From Multifurca ochricompacta (lineage: Eukaryota; Basidiomycota; Agaricomycetes; Russulales; Russulaceae): a stretch of 64,000 bases of DNA. Both the position numbers and the translations under genes were made by a program. The notes below the pieces were generated by a model. That model was not told the DNA's origin and searched no databases. It saw nothing but the letters and a program-made list of their open reading frames with translations. Positions 35,491 to 46,639 of the stretch are shown piece by piece. Positions within the stretch are counted from its first letter, which is position 1, and each line of letters starts with the position of its first letter. The stretch covers positions 1-64,000 of the forward strand of contig WTXG01000014.1 in assembly GCA_022496185.1 (NCBI GenBank), read 5' to 3'.

Positions 35491-37027
35491 AGACACGGCG
35501 TTCAGGAATGGACTGTTCTGTGGATACTTCCCTCTCTTCCCTCGGAACCGCTCTTGCATCGGTCGGATAAAAATAACTGGTCTGCAAGTCAACAAGTCAA
35601 CAAGTAGTTCTCTGTGGAGAAAATAACTAGCTTGCCATTCACATCCACCTAACTTACTCTTCTCTTTCCCATTCCCAAACATCTGGACCGTCGAGGATTG
35701 GCATCGCATAAATGAGTGATGAGCGGAGAGACTTCAACGGCCTCTCTTTCAACTTGTCCTCTTCATAATCCACATCAAGCACAAACACCAACTGGAGCTC
35801 TCTGTCAGGTTTCATGCTGCAGCCTATGAACCAGAATGCGTCTCTGACTATAGATCGAATAGTATAGTAAATAGTCGTGTCCACTGCTAAAGGTTTTGTT
35901 CTGGATCGTGTACGTGGAGGGCAGCCACTTATTCACGGTTTATTGCAAAACCTTTGATTTACTGTTTAGAAAGAATAGTAAGAATAGTATGCTTGAGTGA
36001 AAAATGTTGGTTGTAGAGGATGTAGAGACAGGAGAGTGCTAAGAGACAGGAGACAGGAGTACTTGTGAGATTGGCGTGGGAGACGCTTACGACATAGTCT
36101 TATATGGCTAGATTGTTACCGGAGATGGCGGCCCCCGCATATTCAAATAAGGTAGACTTCTTCTACCACAAAGACTTGTTGTGAAGCCTAGTCATGGCAC
36201 ATTGGACATGGGTGGACTGGCTGTGGCTAGGGCACAGCACACATTTGGAGGCCTGAGGCCTGAGGTTGTGTAGCTCAGTGGTTAGAGCATCAGTCCTAGA
36301 ATGTCTCGGGGTCTTGGGTTAAATCCCTAATATGGCCCCTCAATCAGGGTGCTGAAACCTCAACAAGACTGAGATTAGTGCTATTCACACTTTTCACACT
36401 CAAAGGTATATTAATCCTATGATTTATAGCCTGCCCAATTCAAAGAGTGTTAAAGCAGTCCCTTGTCCCCCAGTAACATCCAGCACGTCCCTACCCTCTT
36501 CGACTTCGTCGCGTCGCACGGGCTCCCTCCTTTCTGTTCTCTGCCACCACTCACTCACTCTTCTCTTTATGGAATACGCTTTGCTTTGCACTCACCGCAG
36601 ATTGGATCCGTACAAGAGACTAGTTGAAGGGAGTAATATTATCGTGTGAATGAGGGCAGGAGTTTTGGATTTAAGAGGACAAAACTGAGCGATACAGGAC
36701 GTACAGAAAGAGCAGGCAAATGGCCCGAACAACGAAGTAAATACTGCGTTTTGTTAATCAACGATTTCATTTCGTACCTGTATCAGAGTCTGTCTGAAAG
36801 TGCCAGATATTTTTATTAATCAAAGCTGTTAGGAAACAAGAGCATATGCTTTGGTCCGGGTGAGGCCTCACGGCTAGCACCCGAGAGCTATCCTTAAAAC
36901 AACTAAGATAATAATAACCGAGCTAAACACTGTCCTGAAAAGAAAACATACATACAAAGTAATCCCTTTGAATTTTACAATACCCTTGAAAATATGCTGC
37001 TCCGAAAGCAGTTCTACACTTGTAGCT
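35491..37027. other. Accessory intergenic region containing a tRNA-like element
   Basis: No supportable protein gene. A tRNA-like segment is listed separately. A short match (GCACTCACCGC...GATCCGTACA, 36589-36615) recurs near 63029-63052, hinting at shared repeat sequence. The 3' flank of the NLR-type locus is AT-rich. Confidence 0.45.
36264..36345 (+). repeat. tRNA-like sequence, probable SINE head
   Basis: TGTAGCTCAGTGGTTAGAGC is an almost perfect polymerase III box A and D-arm (GCTC/GAGC stem). GGGTTAAATCCC 40 nt later resembles box B and a T-arm (stem TTGGG/CCTAA). Acceptor pairing (GGTTGTG with TATGGCC) needs several G-T pairs, so a functional tRNA is doubtful. A flanking tail, CTCAATCAGGGTGCTGAAAC, follows directly. 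This is the usual look of a tRNA-derived SINE or a decayed tRNA. Confidence 0.55.
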
Positions 37028-40000
37028 CTACACGTTTATCCTCGCACCGTGCTCAATCAACCATTTCTCGATCTCCAAATTTCCACTGAATGCCGCTGCC
37101 TGCAGAGCATATCCGTAATGGCCACCATTCGCATTGATATCAGCGCCATGGTCTAGCAGCCATTTCATAATCTCCAAATTTCCATTGAATGCCGCTGCGT
37201 GAAGAGCATATCCAAAACTGCCACCCTTCGCATTGACATCAGCACCATGGTCTAGCAGCCATTTCAAGACCTCCAAGTACCCATTGAATGCTGCTGAGTG
37301 CAAAGCATATCCAAAATGGCCGCCCTCGGCATTGACATCGGCACCATGGTCTAGCAGCCATTTCGTGATCTCCAAATTTCCGTGGATTGCCGCTGCGTGC
37401 AGAGCATTTACATAATCGCCACCCTCTGCATTTATATCAGTGCCATGGCCAAGCAGCCATTTCATGATCTCCAAATTTCCATGGTATGCCGCTGCGTCTA
37501 GAGAATGTCTATGATCGCTGTCCTCCGCATTGATATCAGCGCCATGGTCTAGAAGCCATTCCATGACCTCCAAATGCCCATTGTCTGCTGCTGCCTGCAG
37601 AGCATATCCATAATCGCCGCCCTCTGCATTGACATCAACGCCATGGTCTAGCAGCCATTTCATAATCTTCAAATGCCCATTGAATGCCGCTGCATACAGA
37701 GCATATCCAAAACTGCCACCCTTTGCATTGACATCAGCACCATGGTCTAGAAGCCATTTCATGACCTCCAAGTGCCCATTGAGTGCTGCTGCATGCAGAG
37801 CATATCCGTAATTTCCGCACTGCGCGTTGACATCAGCGCCGTGGTCTAGTAGCCATTTCACGATTTCCATTTGGCCTATCGCGCATGCCGCTTTCAACGG
37901 TGTATCATATTTTCCACCTCGAGAATTCACACTCCCAGGTTGCTTGATGCCCAGATATTCCACTAGCCACGGGAAGCCGCATCGAGCCGCGTAATATATT
38001 GGGTGTACCGAAGTGTCTTTTGTCCCCACCAGAATGGGCCTGTCCGGGTCATATATTCCAATCCAAGCTTTGAAATAGGTCTTGTCTGAGTCGAATAAGG
38101 ATTCTATTGCACCTCGTACACCAAGGAAACATCCTCGAATCCTGCGTGATCGACCCAGTGTACTGCCGCGTATCGAGACAATGGGAAGATTAAGATAGTA
38201 TTGGTGTCCTTGGTCTTGTCAAATTCTAGCAGCGTGCTCAAGCATGTCTGCGCAAGCACTCTATGTGATTCTTTGGGGAGCACATGGTAGCGCTTTTCCG
38301 TTGATCCCGCCAGCCGGTCTGACATCAGGAATTCTCGCACAGAGAAGTGCGCAAACTGTACAACGCGGCTCTCTTCATCCTCGTCATCGACATGATTGAC
38401 AATGACAACCAAGCTGGAGCACGTGGAAAGTACAGCTCCGTCACAGTCCTCATCTCGCCAAGTTACGTCGTACGTCGGCATATTACCAGGCTCGAAATCA
38501 AATTCAAGCATCGTCGCAACCTCCTCGACTCGGAGTGGACGCGCAGAGAACGCAAGGCATTGGAACAGACGATGAGCAAATTTCCAGTCCTTCTCGTCGA
38601 TCCTCCGCAGCGTGGCCTCATATGTTTCATCCAGTGTTTCTGGGAGTGATTCAAGCGTTGAACGGAAGTTCCTCGGTTTACAGCGGCGCAATGTCTCCAG
38701 TTGGCAGAAAACCCATCTGAACCTACACCACGGCATGAATAATGATCGCGAAATAAATACTCGTTTTGGTTTGAGGCTTACATTCCGTTTGCCTTTTCCG
38801 AGAGCATATTGATCGCCTGTTCCTTTCTCTCTGCCTCCCAACACTCATCATGGGGTCCGTATTGACGGTCGAGTGGATATATTTTAAGATGTCCTGCGTT
38901 TGCCCGCCTTCTGCATGAAGGGATACACGATGCTGGGCCAGATTTGTAAAAGCTGTCTGAATGTCCGGTTCAGGGCGGCTAGTAACGCAGATCCTTAAAT
39001 TTGGGAGGCGGAGGCCAACAAGGTCTTTGATAAGTGTCAATACTTCGCCACGTTTAGACGGCATTCCAGATAGGGGACATTCGTCGAGGGCGTCAATAAT
39101 GATGTACATCACGTCCTGAGTGGGTGTTACGAGCATAGTCTTCAAAGTTTCCACAAGAACCTTCTCGTCGGCTGCTTCTGGCCGTTATTATGTTTCGAGT
39201 ACAATTCAGAGACGATGGTACGGTAGGCGTCTGACTGGAAATAGAACTGTATCAAGAGAGAGGACAGTAGACCACGGATATTTTGCTTTTCCTTGTCTCG
39301 AAAGTCGCAATAAAATATGCAAAGTAGGCAGATCCAGCAGAACACGGACACTGGACATCCTCAACGATGGTGGAACTGATCATATAAATGAGTGCTAAAG
39401 ATACCCTATAAGGCTAGGCAAATGTACCAAAGGACGCTCTTTCCAGAGCCCGCTTTCAAGAAAAGACCGTCAGCAACAAGAAACACCCAAATAGCGCAGT
39501 CACCCTACCATTCCCATTTAACCACAGAAGCGAACCCTCCGACTTCCACTCCTGGAATGTTTGGCCTTCAACGAACCACTTGGCGGTTCCCTCGTGGTAA
39601 TGTTTGCGCGCGAAGTTGTGGTTTGTGGATGGATCAGGAGGTGAAAGCCATGTCCGAATGTCCTTGTTCATCTGATCATCTACAAAAGCATGCCTCAGTT
39701 GCCTTGTCTATAATTTTGCTACCCAAGGGATGACGAACAGATCATCTTGTTCACATTACCAAACGTGTGTGCCGCCACGATGAGAGACTCTTCCTGGGTC
39801 AATCTGTCCAACCTCTGCAAGGCGTCCTGGACCTCATTATCCCCTATCAGCATCCGTCCATACGTCCCTGCCAAGCGTTTAATCGCGGGAACATAAAAGC
39901 GGTAGTTCACTCACTGAGTCGTCCTTGTTGAATCTGTTTCGTCGCCAGAGCGAGGATGGTGAGCAGTTCCGCCATCGTCTTGACGAGGATCTCGACCATG

Positions 40001-40591
40001 GCTCAGTAACAGGGGTCTCGCGGGAAGTGTAAATCTTGAGTCGGTTAAGAAAGCGTTTCATGGATTCGAAGAGGTCGAGTAGAGAATCGTAATTATCACT
40101 GATCTTCTTTGATGCCTTGGAATGAAGGTGAGATAACCGATTGTAAGCAAGGGAGGGAGATACGGACAGAGAGAAGAACATCAATAGCAGAAAATATGGC
40201 CTGTGCGGGTGGAAACACCTGAAAATATATATATATCAGAAGCCGGTCATAATGAATGGGCCACACTAATTAGGACTCACCGAACCAATACTATTTATGA
40301 GTGGTGCGTAGTTCGAGAGGGCAAGGAGTGTATTCACGATTGGTTTAAGTCCCCTTAGAAGCTGCGTCTTGTGATCGTCGTTCCGGAACTTGTTAAACAG
40401 GGATGTTCCTCTTGAAGTACGTCGACCACGGCGTCCGCGGTGTCACATCCTTTCAGCTTGTCGAGAAGCCGATGTTCGGACAAATTTATGCCTGTTTTTG
40501 TAAGATACTGATCCAGGGCGGCATCTAGGATGAGCTTAAAATGAGAAGAGGAGGTAGTTGTGTGGGTGTGTGTACGAGGAGCTGAAGACAT
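37028..40591 (-). pseudogene. STAND/NLR-type gene: Goodbye domain, NACHT, ankyrin repeats; frameshifted
   Basis: Fungal NLR-like proteins sense non-self and can trigger cell death. Exon pieces in order: HFKLILDAALDQYLTKTGIN, NTLLALSNYAPLINSIG, VFPPAQAIFSAIDVLLS, NYDSLLDLFESMKRFLNRLK and ILALATKQIQQGR are the Goodbye-type N-terminus. The linker DIRTWLSPPDPSTNHNFARK leads to Walker A GSGKSVLC, then YCDFRDKEKQN, Walker B VMYIIIDALDECP and LRICVTSRPEPD. GMFRWVFCQLETLRRC and FAHFSVREFL follow. The C-terminus has nine ankyrin repeats. Five frame breaks (about 40002, 39314, 39170, 38854 and 38122) each need one added base. Introns keep GT-AG ends. It is either a young pseudogene or an intact gene with assembly deletions. 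Confidence 0.8.
37031..37921 (-). repeat. Nine 99-bp ankyrin repeat units, highly similar at DNA level
   Basis: Each unit encodes 33 residues around the core HAAAFNGNLEIMKWLLDHGA followed by DVNAEGG. All nine are exactly 33 residues, with no insertions. Differences concentrate in a few positions: the GGSFGYAL/GGDYGYAL face and the HLEV/NLEI pair. The high DNA identity between units points to recent or concerted amplification. Confidence 0.9.
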
Positions 40592-40926
40592 AAAGGTAGA
40601 CTGGGTAACAGGCGATAGAGGGAAGAGTTGGAGGATCGATGGCCGAGCGCGGCTGAGGTTAGATAAGCGAAGCCACCTGTTATGTTGGTCAAAACTATAT
40701 ATTATTAATTAGTCTTTACAACTCTTTACAGCAAAACGAAGTGAATTCTACACTAAAAGTGTTCTTAAGTACTGGTAACCAAGACAATAAGGACTGTGTC
40801 TAATCAACTAAGTATTCACAGGAAGGTAAAACGTAGTTCAAGTGCTGCTGCACAGCACACAGCTCGACTATCAGCACAACATAGTTAGCGATTGATCCGA
40901 GCTGGGCAATTGATCCGTTTCCGACA
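40592..40926. other. Promoter region of the NLR-type locus
   Basis: This AT-rich upstream region runs to the edge of the duplicated block. No gene or clear motif is seen. Confidence 0.4.
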
Positions 40927-43900
40927 AGTAGTACCCAGGCTGTTTGCGCTAGGCTTCTCATTTGTCCTCGTCCTCACTAATGACCCCTCGAGCGCTAGTG
41001 GCGCACGTCGGGATGTCACCGCTCAAGAGGCATTTGAGGGTGAGCGCCAGGTCTCGATATATCAGACCTTGATCTCACTTCCTCCTGTTCCTGACTTTCT
41101 TATCCAGTGCAAATATCGATTTTCGCTCATTCATAGAATGTTTCATCACTGCCCAAGAGGGGTGGCGACCTCAAATTGAGGATCGACTAGACTTCTATGA
41201 TATTTAACTGCGATATCATGTCTCGACTCTCATCCCCCCCTTCCTCATCCCGTCTTTGCCTCCCTTGATCTGTCGCTCTCTCGCCCCTTTCACTTAAACG
41301 TAATGACAAACTGGAAAGACCCGGAGCACATTGCCCAATCCTATAGTTCGCACACCTTTTGCCCCACACACCTTGTCTAATATCTTTCCTCTTCTCCTCT
41401 CTGCAGTTGATTTCATCAAATTAGAACATGTTATTACTGGGATATATCTGTTCGCCTTTACATGCTCTCTTCGATGGAATATTCAACCTTGTTCAGCTGG
41501 GAATTCTTTATCAATCTTCATTATGAATGGTCTTCATTACCCGTAAACGTAAATGGCTCTGGACAGTAGGGGTCCGTACTTATCTCCAACTCACCTGCCT
41601 TACAACTCAAACTGACCTCCTATAGATTTATTTTATTTGCCGCTTTAGCGCTCTCCTCTTCATAATAATGAATTTATTCGTTATGAACACAAATAAGGAG
41701 ATTAACTGTCAAGTGCGCATACTATCACATCGTCCGCCACCGTACTTTACAGAGATTATCTCGTGCACCGTTAGGCATGGGTCCTCTTGTGCGAGGTCTG
41801 ATTCATGTTTCTATCTTAACGCATCATAATTTGACCTTAATTGCCTCTAGATCTTGGCGTTGATAGCCCTAGCCTCAGGGTCGTTCTTGATCGTTGTGCG
41901 CATGTATGTTTCCCAAATGATAAATAACGACATTCACTCATGTATATTAGCTCTGCAATTTGGGAGCGGAAGAAACACATTATGATCTTAGCAGCATCAG
42001 TCTGGTCTGTGAATGTGGGATTTTGGATTCACTGTTAGCATTCCCTTTGTGATGTTCCGAATTATGTTTTCATCACGCGGATAGATACCACCCAGGTAAA
42101 TCCTTATTCATTCATATCTCTGCGTGTCGTTGCCTTCCACTAATCTTCGTACACAGTCCCGCTCGACCTGGAGCCCAATAGGCAATCAATGTCTCAGTCT
42201 TTCCACCTACAGGGCACAGCCGCTATCCATTGCTATATTTGTTACGGATATGATTCTCTTAATTATCATGCTAGTCGGTCTGTGGCAGAAAGGCGAATTC
42301 CAGAGGTCTAGTCTCTGGAACCTGTTGTGGACCCAGGTCTGTCCCATGCGACCTGCATTGTTGGTCCATACCTGATTGTGTGCCTACAGGGTTTGACATG
42401 GGTCGCGCTTGCGGCATTCGCGGACATCCCTATGATTGTATGTTCATTAATACCTTCCGAAGCTGTCTCTGAGGTGAAAGTTCCCAGGTTGTGCTTCACC
42501 TCAACTTGAACGGTATGTCCCTACTTTTTTGTTTCAGCACCTGACCAGTCTAAGCCACGATTTCCAGATCCCTGGAACTTGGTATGTCCGTTCTATATGG
42601 CGCCATTCCTAAATGCAACTAAATCTGCACGCACGTAGATGTTCCAAACAGGTGCTTGTACGTGTTGTATGAATATAAAATCATATTTCCGGTTCTTACC
42701 ATGGCATCCTACCCTTTTTATGGGCCGTCGTAGTGATTGTGCTGTGAGTGAGATCATCCGTTGTCGTTCTTTCATCTCTCTTAAGAAAGGTCACAGAGTG
42801 ATTGGTTCGACTAGAATGCATAGAACGCTGACTAACTGGGGTGCTGTTACTGAATATGTGTACGTGAATTTTCTGTAGCTTCCCGAGATTACAGTGATAA
42901 TTGTTGTCTAGTTCTAACCGGCCAGCTGCATTTCATGGGACCGTGTCGACGGGCGGGATGGGATTTCGCACGGGGGCTACAACTCACACAGCTGCTTCGC
43001 TGCGTCCTGCTGAGGTCGCGATATCTATGGGTTCGGAACAATTTACGCTCATTCAGGCAAAGTTGGACAAAACGCTCTCGGTTGTCTGACATCAGAACGA
43101 GAGCGAGCACGTAACGTGGGTATGGGTCCCCCGGGAAAAATGCACATCCCGTCGTACTTCGCTGAAAGACTGTTGTATGTGTTTGCTATGCCCATCTGCT
43201 GGCACATGTCGTTATTGCCTGTCCATGGTTTGATAATGTGCCTATCACCTTATTGGGAGCTGTTGAGTTGTCAGAATGTGGAAAGGACAATAGGATTTTA
43301 TTTCATTTTCCACCGCCATTATGAAGGGTCGTCCTCATCAGCTGTCAACGTGTAAGAAACACACCACACATGACATGAATAACCCCTTTCTTTTACCAGT
43401 TTATGTAACGAGGGATGTCACGCAGCATCGCAGCATGAAACGCCAAAGAGACATATTTGTACGTCCCTGAATATCCCTGATTGTGATACCTCCAACGTGT
43501 CAACCTTACCTTCAAGTCACCCCCCTATTTCGGTCCTGATCCACTGCATAAGAGGTACGGGGTGCTGTGTATAAGGAGTAGAGACGGTTGAAAGCAGACA
43601 CAAAGTTGTAAAATCCCCCTGCCTTAGGATGTCGGATCATGAGGAATGTGGTCCTCTTGGTATCAACTATCAACATGGGGTCATCACGTGACTAGACGCG
43701 ATCTGTGTTGGAGTGAAAAAAAGCAGATAAAAAATAAGATGATATGCACCGCCCACTTAAAGAATTCACGATAAGTCCGACACCGACATACCATAGTGCC
43801 ACCGAACGACGCGAACATGTACACTTTATTTATGTGAATATTGACACATCTCTGGGAAATCAAGGGGGGGGCATCTTTCAAACCTTTAAAAAATCAGGGC

Positions 43901-44035
43901 GCTGTGGAGAGTGTGCGTAACGTTTTCCAGTCCATCAGCGTTTTCGGAGGACAATCTAACGTCCTAGGAAGGAGGGCCAATAATCACGTTGGCGATTGGC
44001 GGCGCAGACTGATCTGGAGGCGGATGAGGCTCGGT
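40927..44035. repeat. Direct segmental duplication, copy 2 (partner 31297-34665)
   Basis: It has the same order as copy 1: upstream flank, membrane-protein locus, 3' flank, then the 3' end of a DUF6535 gene, here continuing into full-length copy E. Relative to copy 1 it lacks, for example, a duplicated CTCATGTATATT near 32370 and parts of the 34100-34380 flank. Confidence 0.85.
41303..43089 (+). pseudogene. Seven-helix basidiomycete membrane protein, copy 2
   Basis: Same exon layout as copy 1, starting MTNWKDPEHIAQSYIDFIKL. The frame breaks near 41534: GGTCTTCATT lacks one T compared with GGTCTTTCATT in copy 1, so HYEWSFITRKRKW is lost. Beyond that, exons stay open where copy 1 is broken: IIMLVGLWQKGEFQRSSLW, LTWVALAAFADIPMI, VVLHLNLNAPDQSKPRFPD and MFQT. 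The C-terminal tail SSNRPAAFHGTVSTGGMGF runs to a stop at 43089. The two copies carry complementary single-base lesions. Confidence 0.7.
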
Positions 44036-46532
44036 GGGGGTAGTCCCTTCATCGTTTCTGTATAACTCGAGCGTTGAAACATTTGAAGCAATATTAAGGT
44101 CATCTAAGCTTGAAGCCGAGGCAGCCTGCAGAACAACAAGAGACGAAGCGGACTGCGAATCTGTGGGTGACGTGCCGGCGAGGCCGGAGTCTGGAATAGT
44201 GGGGATCTTGTGAGGGGTACAAGGTGGGGAAGGAGGGTAATTGGAACAGAAAGTTGCGATGTGGTGGGCGCGTTGTTAACTAAAACAGAAGAGGAGTTCG
44301 AGACGTTCGACGACAACGGAGGATGAACGACCCTAATGTTTGAATTGGGAGCATCAAAGATGAGGCACCAGGGCCAGCGAAGCCAGGATCAGTTGTTGAA
44401 GTGGTGCCATTGTCAGGGATGGTAGAAGAAGTCACAGGAACATCGGCAGTGTTTGCCGCTGCGCTGGTGGTAGCTTCGGGAGTGGTTGATGTCCCATTCG
44501 GTGGAAGGGCGTGTCGATGGCTTTCAATCGTGCACAAAGGATATGAAGATGGCTTATCAAGAATGGGATCGCCAATATAAGTATAAGCAGAGAAAGCTGT
44601 AGGATCAGCAAGGGTACCATAGTGCAGACTGATATAAACATTCCGAAGATGCTTGAGAGCAAGGATACAGATTAGTTGAACATGATGAGCATCGGTATTA
44701 CGCGCCATGAGAGCGAGTTCATTCCAGAGATCACAGAAGTCGTGTTGCAGCTCAGGAAGAGTGCTATGTATGTTAAAATTGGATACTGATTCGAGGGTCT
44801 TAGATTTTGAGCCAGCCGTGTGTGTCCAACCTTCTGAAGAGTATATGCCGATCATGTACCGAGTGATGTAAACGCAATTGGCAAGTAACACACTATCGCC
44901 TATCGCAAGGTAGGACCGGAGGACTGGTCCAGGGACACCTAGCTGGCTAGTAACTAGTTCGAACCAACGGTCGTTGTGCTCTTGCACCCTTGATATAATG
45001 ATGGAAACAGCGCACTGAGAATAGGAGGCGACGCCTGGGTTACCGTGACTGATACTCTTCCTCAGAAAATGCCCGAATTCAACGGAACTCAAGAGTCCGT
45101 TCCACTCTTCGGAAAAAACACGGTCAAAAATCTCTTCGTTTAAAGGGAGGGATGCTGCATCCATTGCCTTCACACAGATCATGCTCCGCTGTTCTTTGAC
45201 CTGGTTCGAAACCAAATTGGATGCTGAAGTGCGATCCATCAACCCAATTAAAGCCCATAGCAGCTTCTCCTCGTTTGGTTTAATGAAAGCACCCAAGGGA
45301 TCCTTAACTTCCGCCGACTTGCAAAAGGCCGGTATACTTGAAAAGAACAACTCTAGTTCGTGATCTTCATCCAAAGATTCGAATGTCCACATCAAAGCGC
45401 GACCGTCAATCTCTGACGATGGTCTCAGAGCCATTTCTTCGGTTATCTTTCCCAGGCCTTGGAGAAACCACCGGCTATATTGGTCCTTTAAGTCATTGAA
45501 GCGCTCCCGGGTTGAGTGTTGGAGGAAAGGAGAGTGTGGAAGAATTCTGAGGACCGCAGATAGTATACCTGTAACAAGGTACCACACTGACGTCGAAAGT
45601 GGGGCATAGTAGGGGCTGTCACGCCGAAATATCGGCATGAACGTAATGTATGTGTATACGAACATGCACAGAACGACCCACCAGACCACGACGCTGAAGA
45701 CGGTGCGATTGATATTGAATAAAAAATGAGGAGGCCGATGAAAAACAGAAGAGGGAAAGGTGAAGGAGGGCGGGCAAGGCCTCAACTGCCCAGGGAAGGT
45801 GCAGCTTGTCGACACCGCCAGCAAAGAATGCACGAATCCGTGCTCGCTTGTGTGGACTGTACCGCGGTTGCGTGATCTTGATATATCGGCGTGCCCATTG
45901 TTGTAGTAACGTCGCCAACAAAGCACAGGTAAGGCTGATGGCTAAGCTCAAGAACCAGAGGGAGTTAACCCAAACGGCATAGTTCGGCGGATTAAACGGC
46001 TTGGATGGATCGAGCAACGTAGAAGGGATGGATACCGGAGACCCATTGGCTTCTGCCAGTAGCTGATAAGTCTTTGCAATGTAAAACGCGGAGTTGTCCT
46101 GGGAGCTCGCCCTGAGATCCTGGATTGATACCGCAATCAATGCCGCGACGGCGGCAGAGAACAAACCAGTCTGTAACTCTTAATTGACATATGAAGCGTA
46201 GAGAAAGATATCGGGGCTCACGAAGACTAGGATCCCATCCGCGTCCCCTTTCCAGCTTTCCGCCATCTTCTTATCTTCTTCCCCTGTCATTTCCACGTAC
46301 ATCGAGAAGAGTGGTCCCGAACCATCGACAAAATTTGACCCTCCCTGCGATGCGTGATCCGGCGCTGGATGAGGTGGGTAACTGTGGCGATGTCCACCTG
46401 TTTCGTCCCATGCCGCCGAAAATGGTGAGAAGACTGGGACCGCTGGGGATGGAGAAGTAAGATACCTGCGGCGAACCCTACATTAGATACATGACTGCCC
46501 AAGTTGACAGTCCCGTAAGGAGTTTGTGACAT
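43974..46532 (-). pseudogene. DUF6535 copy E, few frameshifts
   Basis: The exon starting MSQTPYGTVNLGSHVSNVGF and the exon with FVDGSGPLFSMYVEMTGEED ending DADGILVF are intact, as is the domain start (LFSAAVAALIAVSIQDLRA). The frame breaks twice close together near 45725-45760, in the helix reading LHLSLF...LFNINRTVFSV; each break needs one base. The C-terminal region is then open for over 450 codons: WTFESLDEDHELELFFSSIP, LLWALIGLMDRTSASNLVSN, DSVLLANCVYITRYMIGI, LPELQHDFCDLWNE and SSYPLCTIESHRH. A last break near 44320 shifts the tail, which ends around 43974 (PPPDQSAPPIANVIIGPPS). Confidence 0.75.
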
Positions 46533-46639
46533 TGAAGGCTATGGTACCTGTGTGGAGAGTAAGAAGAATTCGGGAGGTCGTTTACCAGTATAAGAACCTG
46601 GACCTGATGGGTAGCGCCGGGTTTGAGAACGAGAGCGGC

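Noticed and set aside
36264..36345. A functional tRNA gene
   Set aside because: Acceptor and anticodon stems pair poorly and no convincing anticodon loop is seen; a SINE head or decayed tRNA fits better.
37031..37921. CRISPR-like or satellite array from the regular 99-bp period
   Set aside because: The repeats are coding ankyrin units of 33 residues in a continuous frame within a eukaryotic gene.
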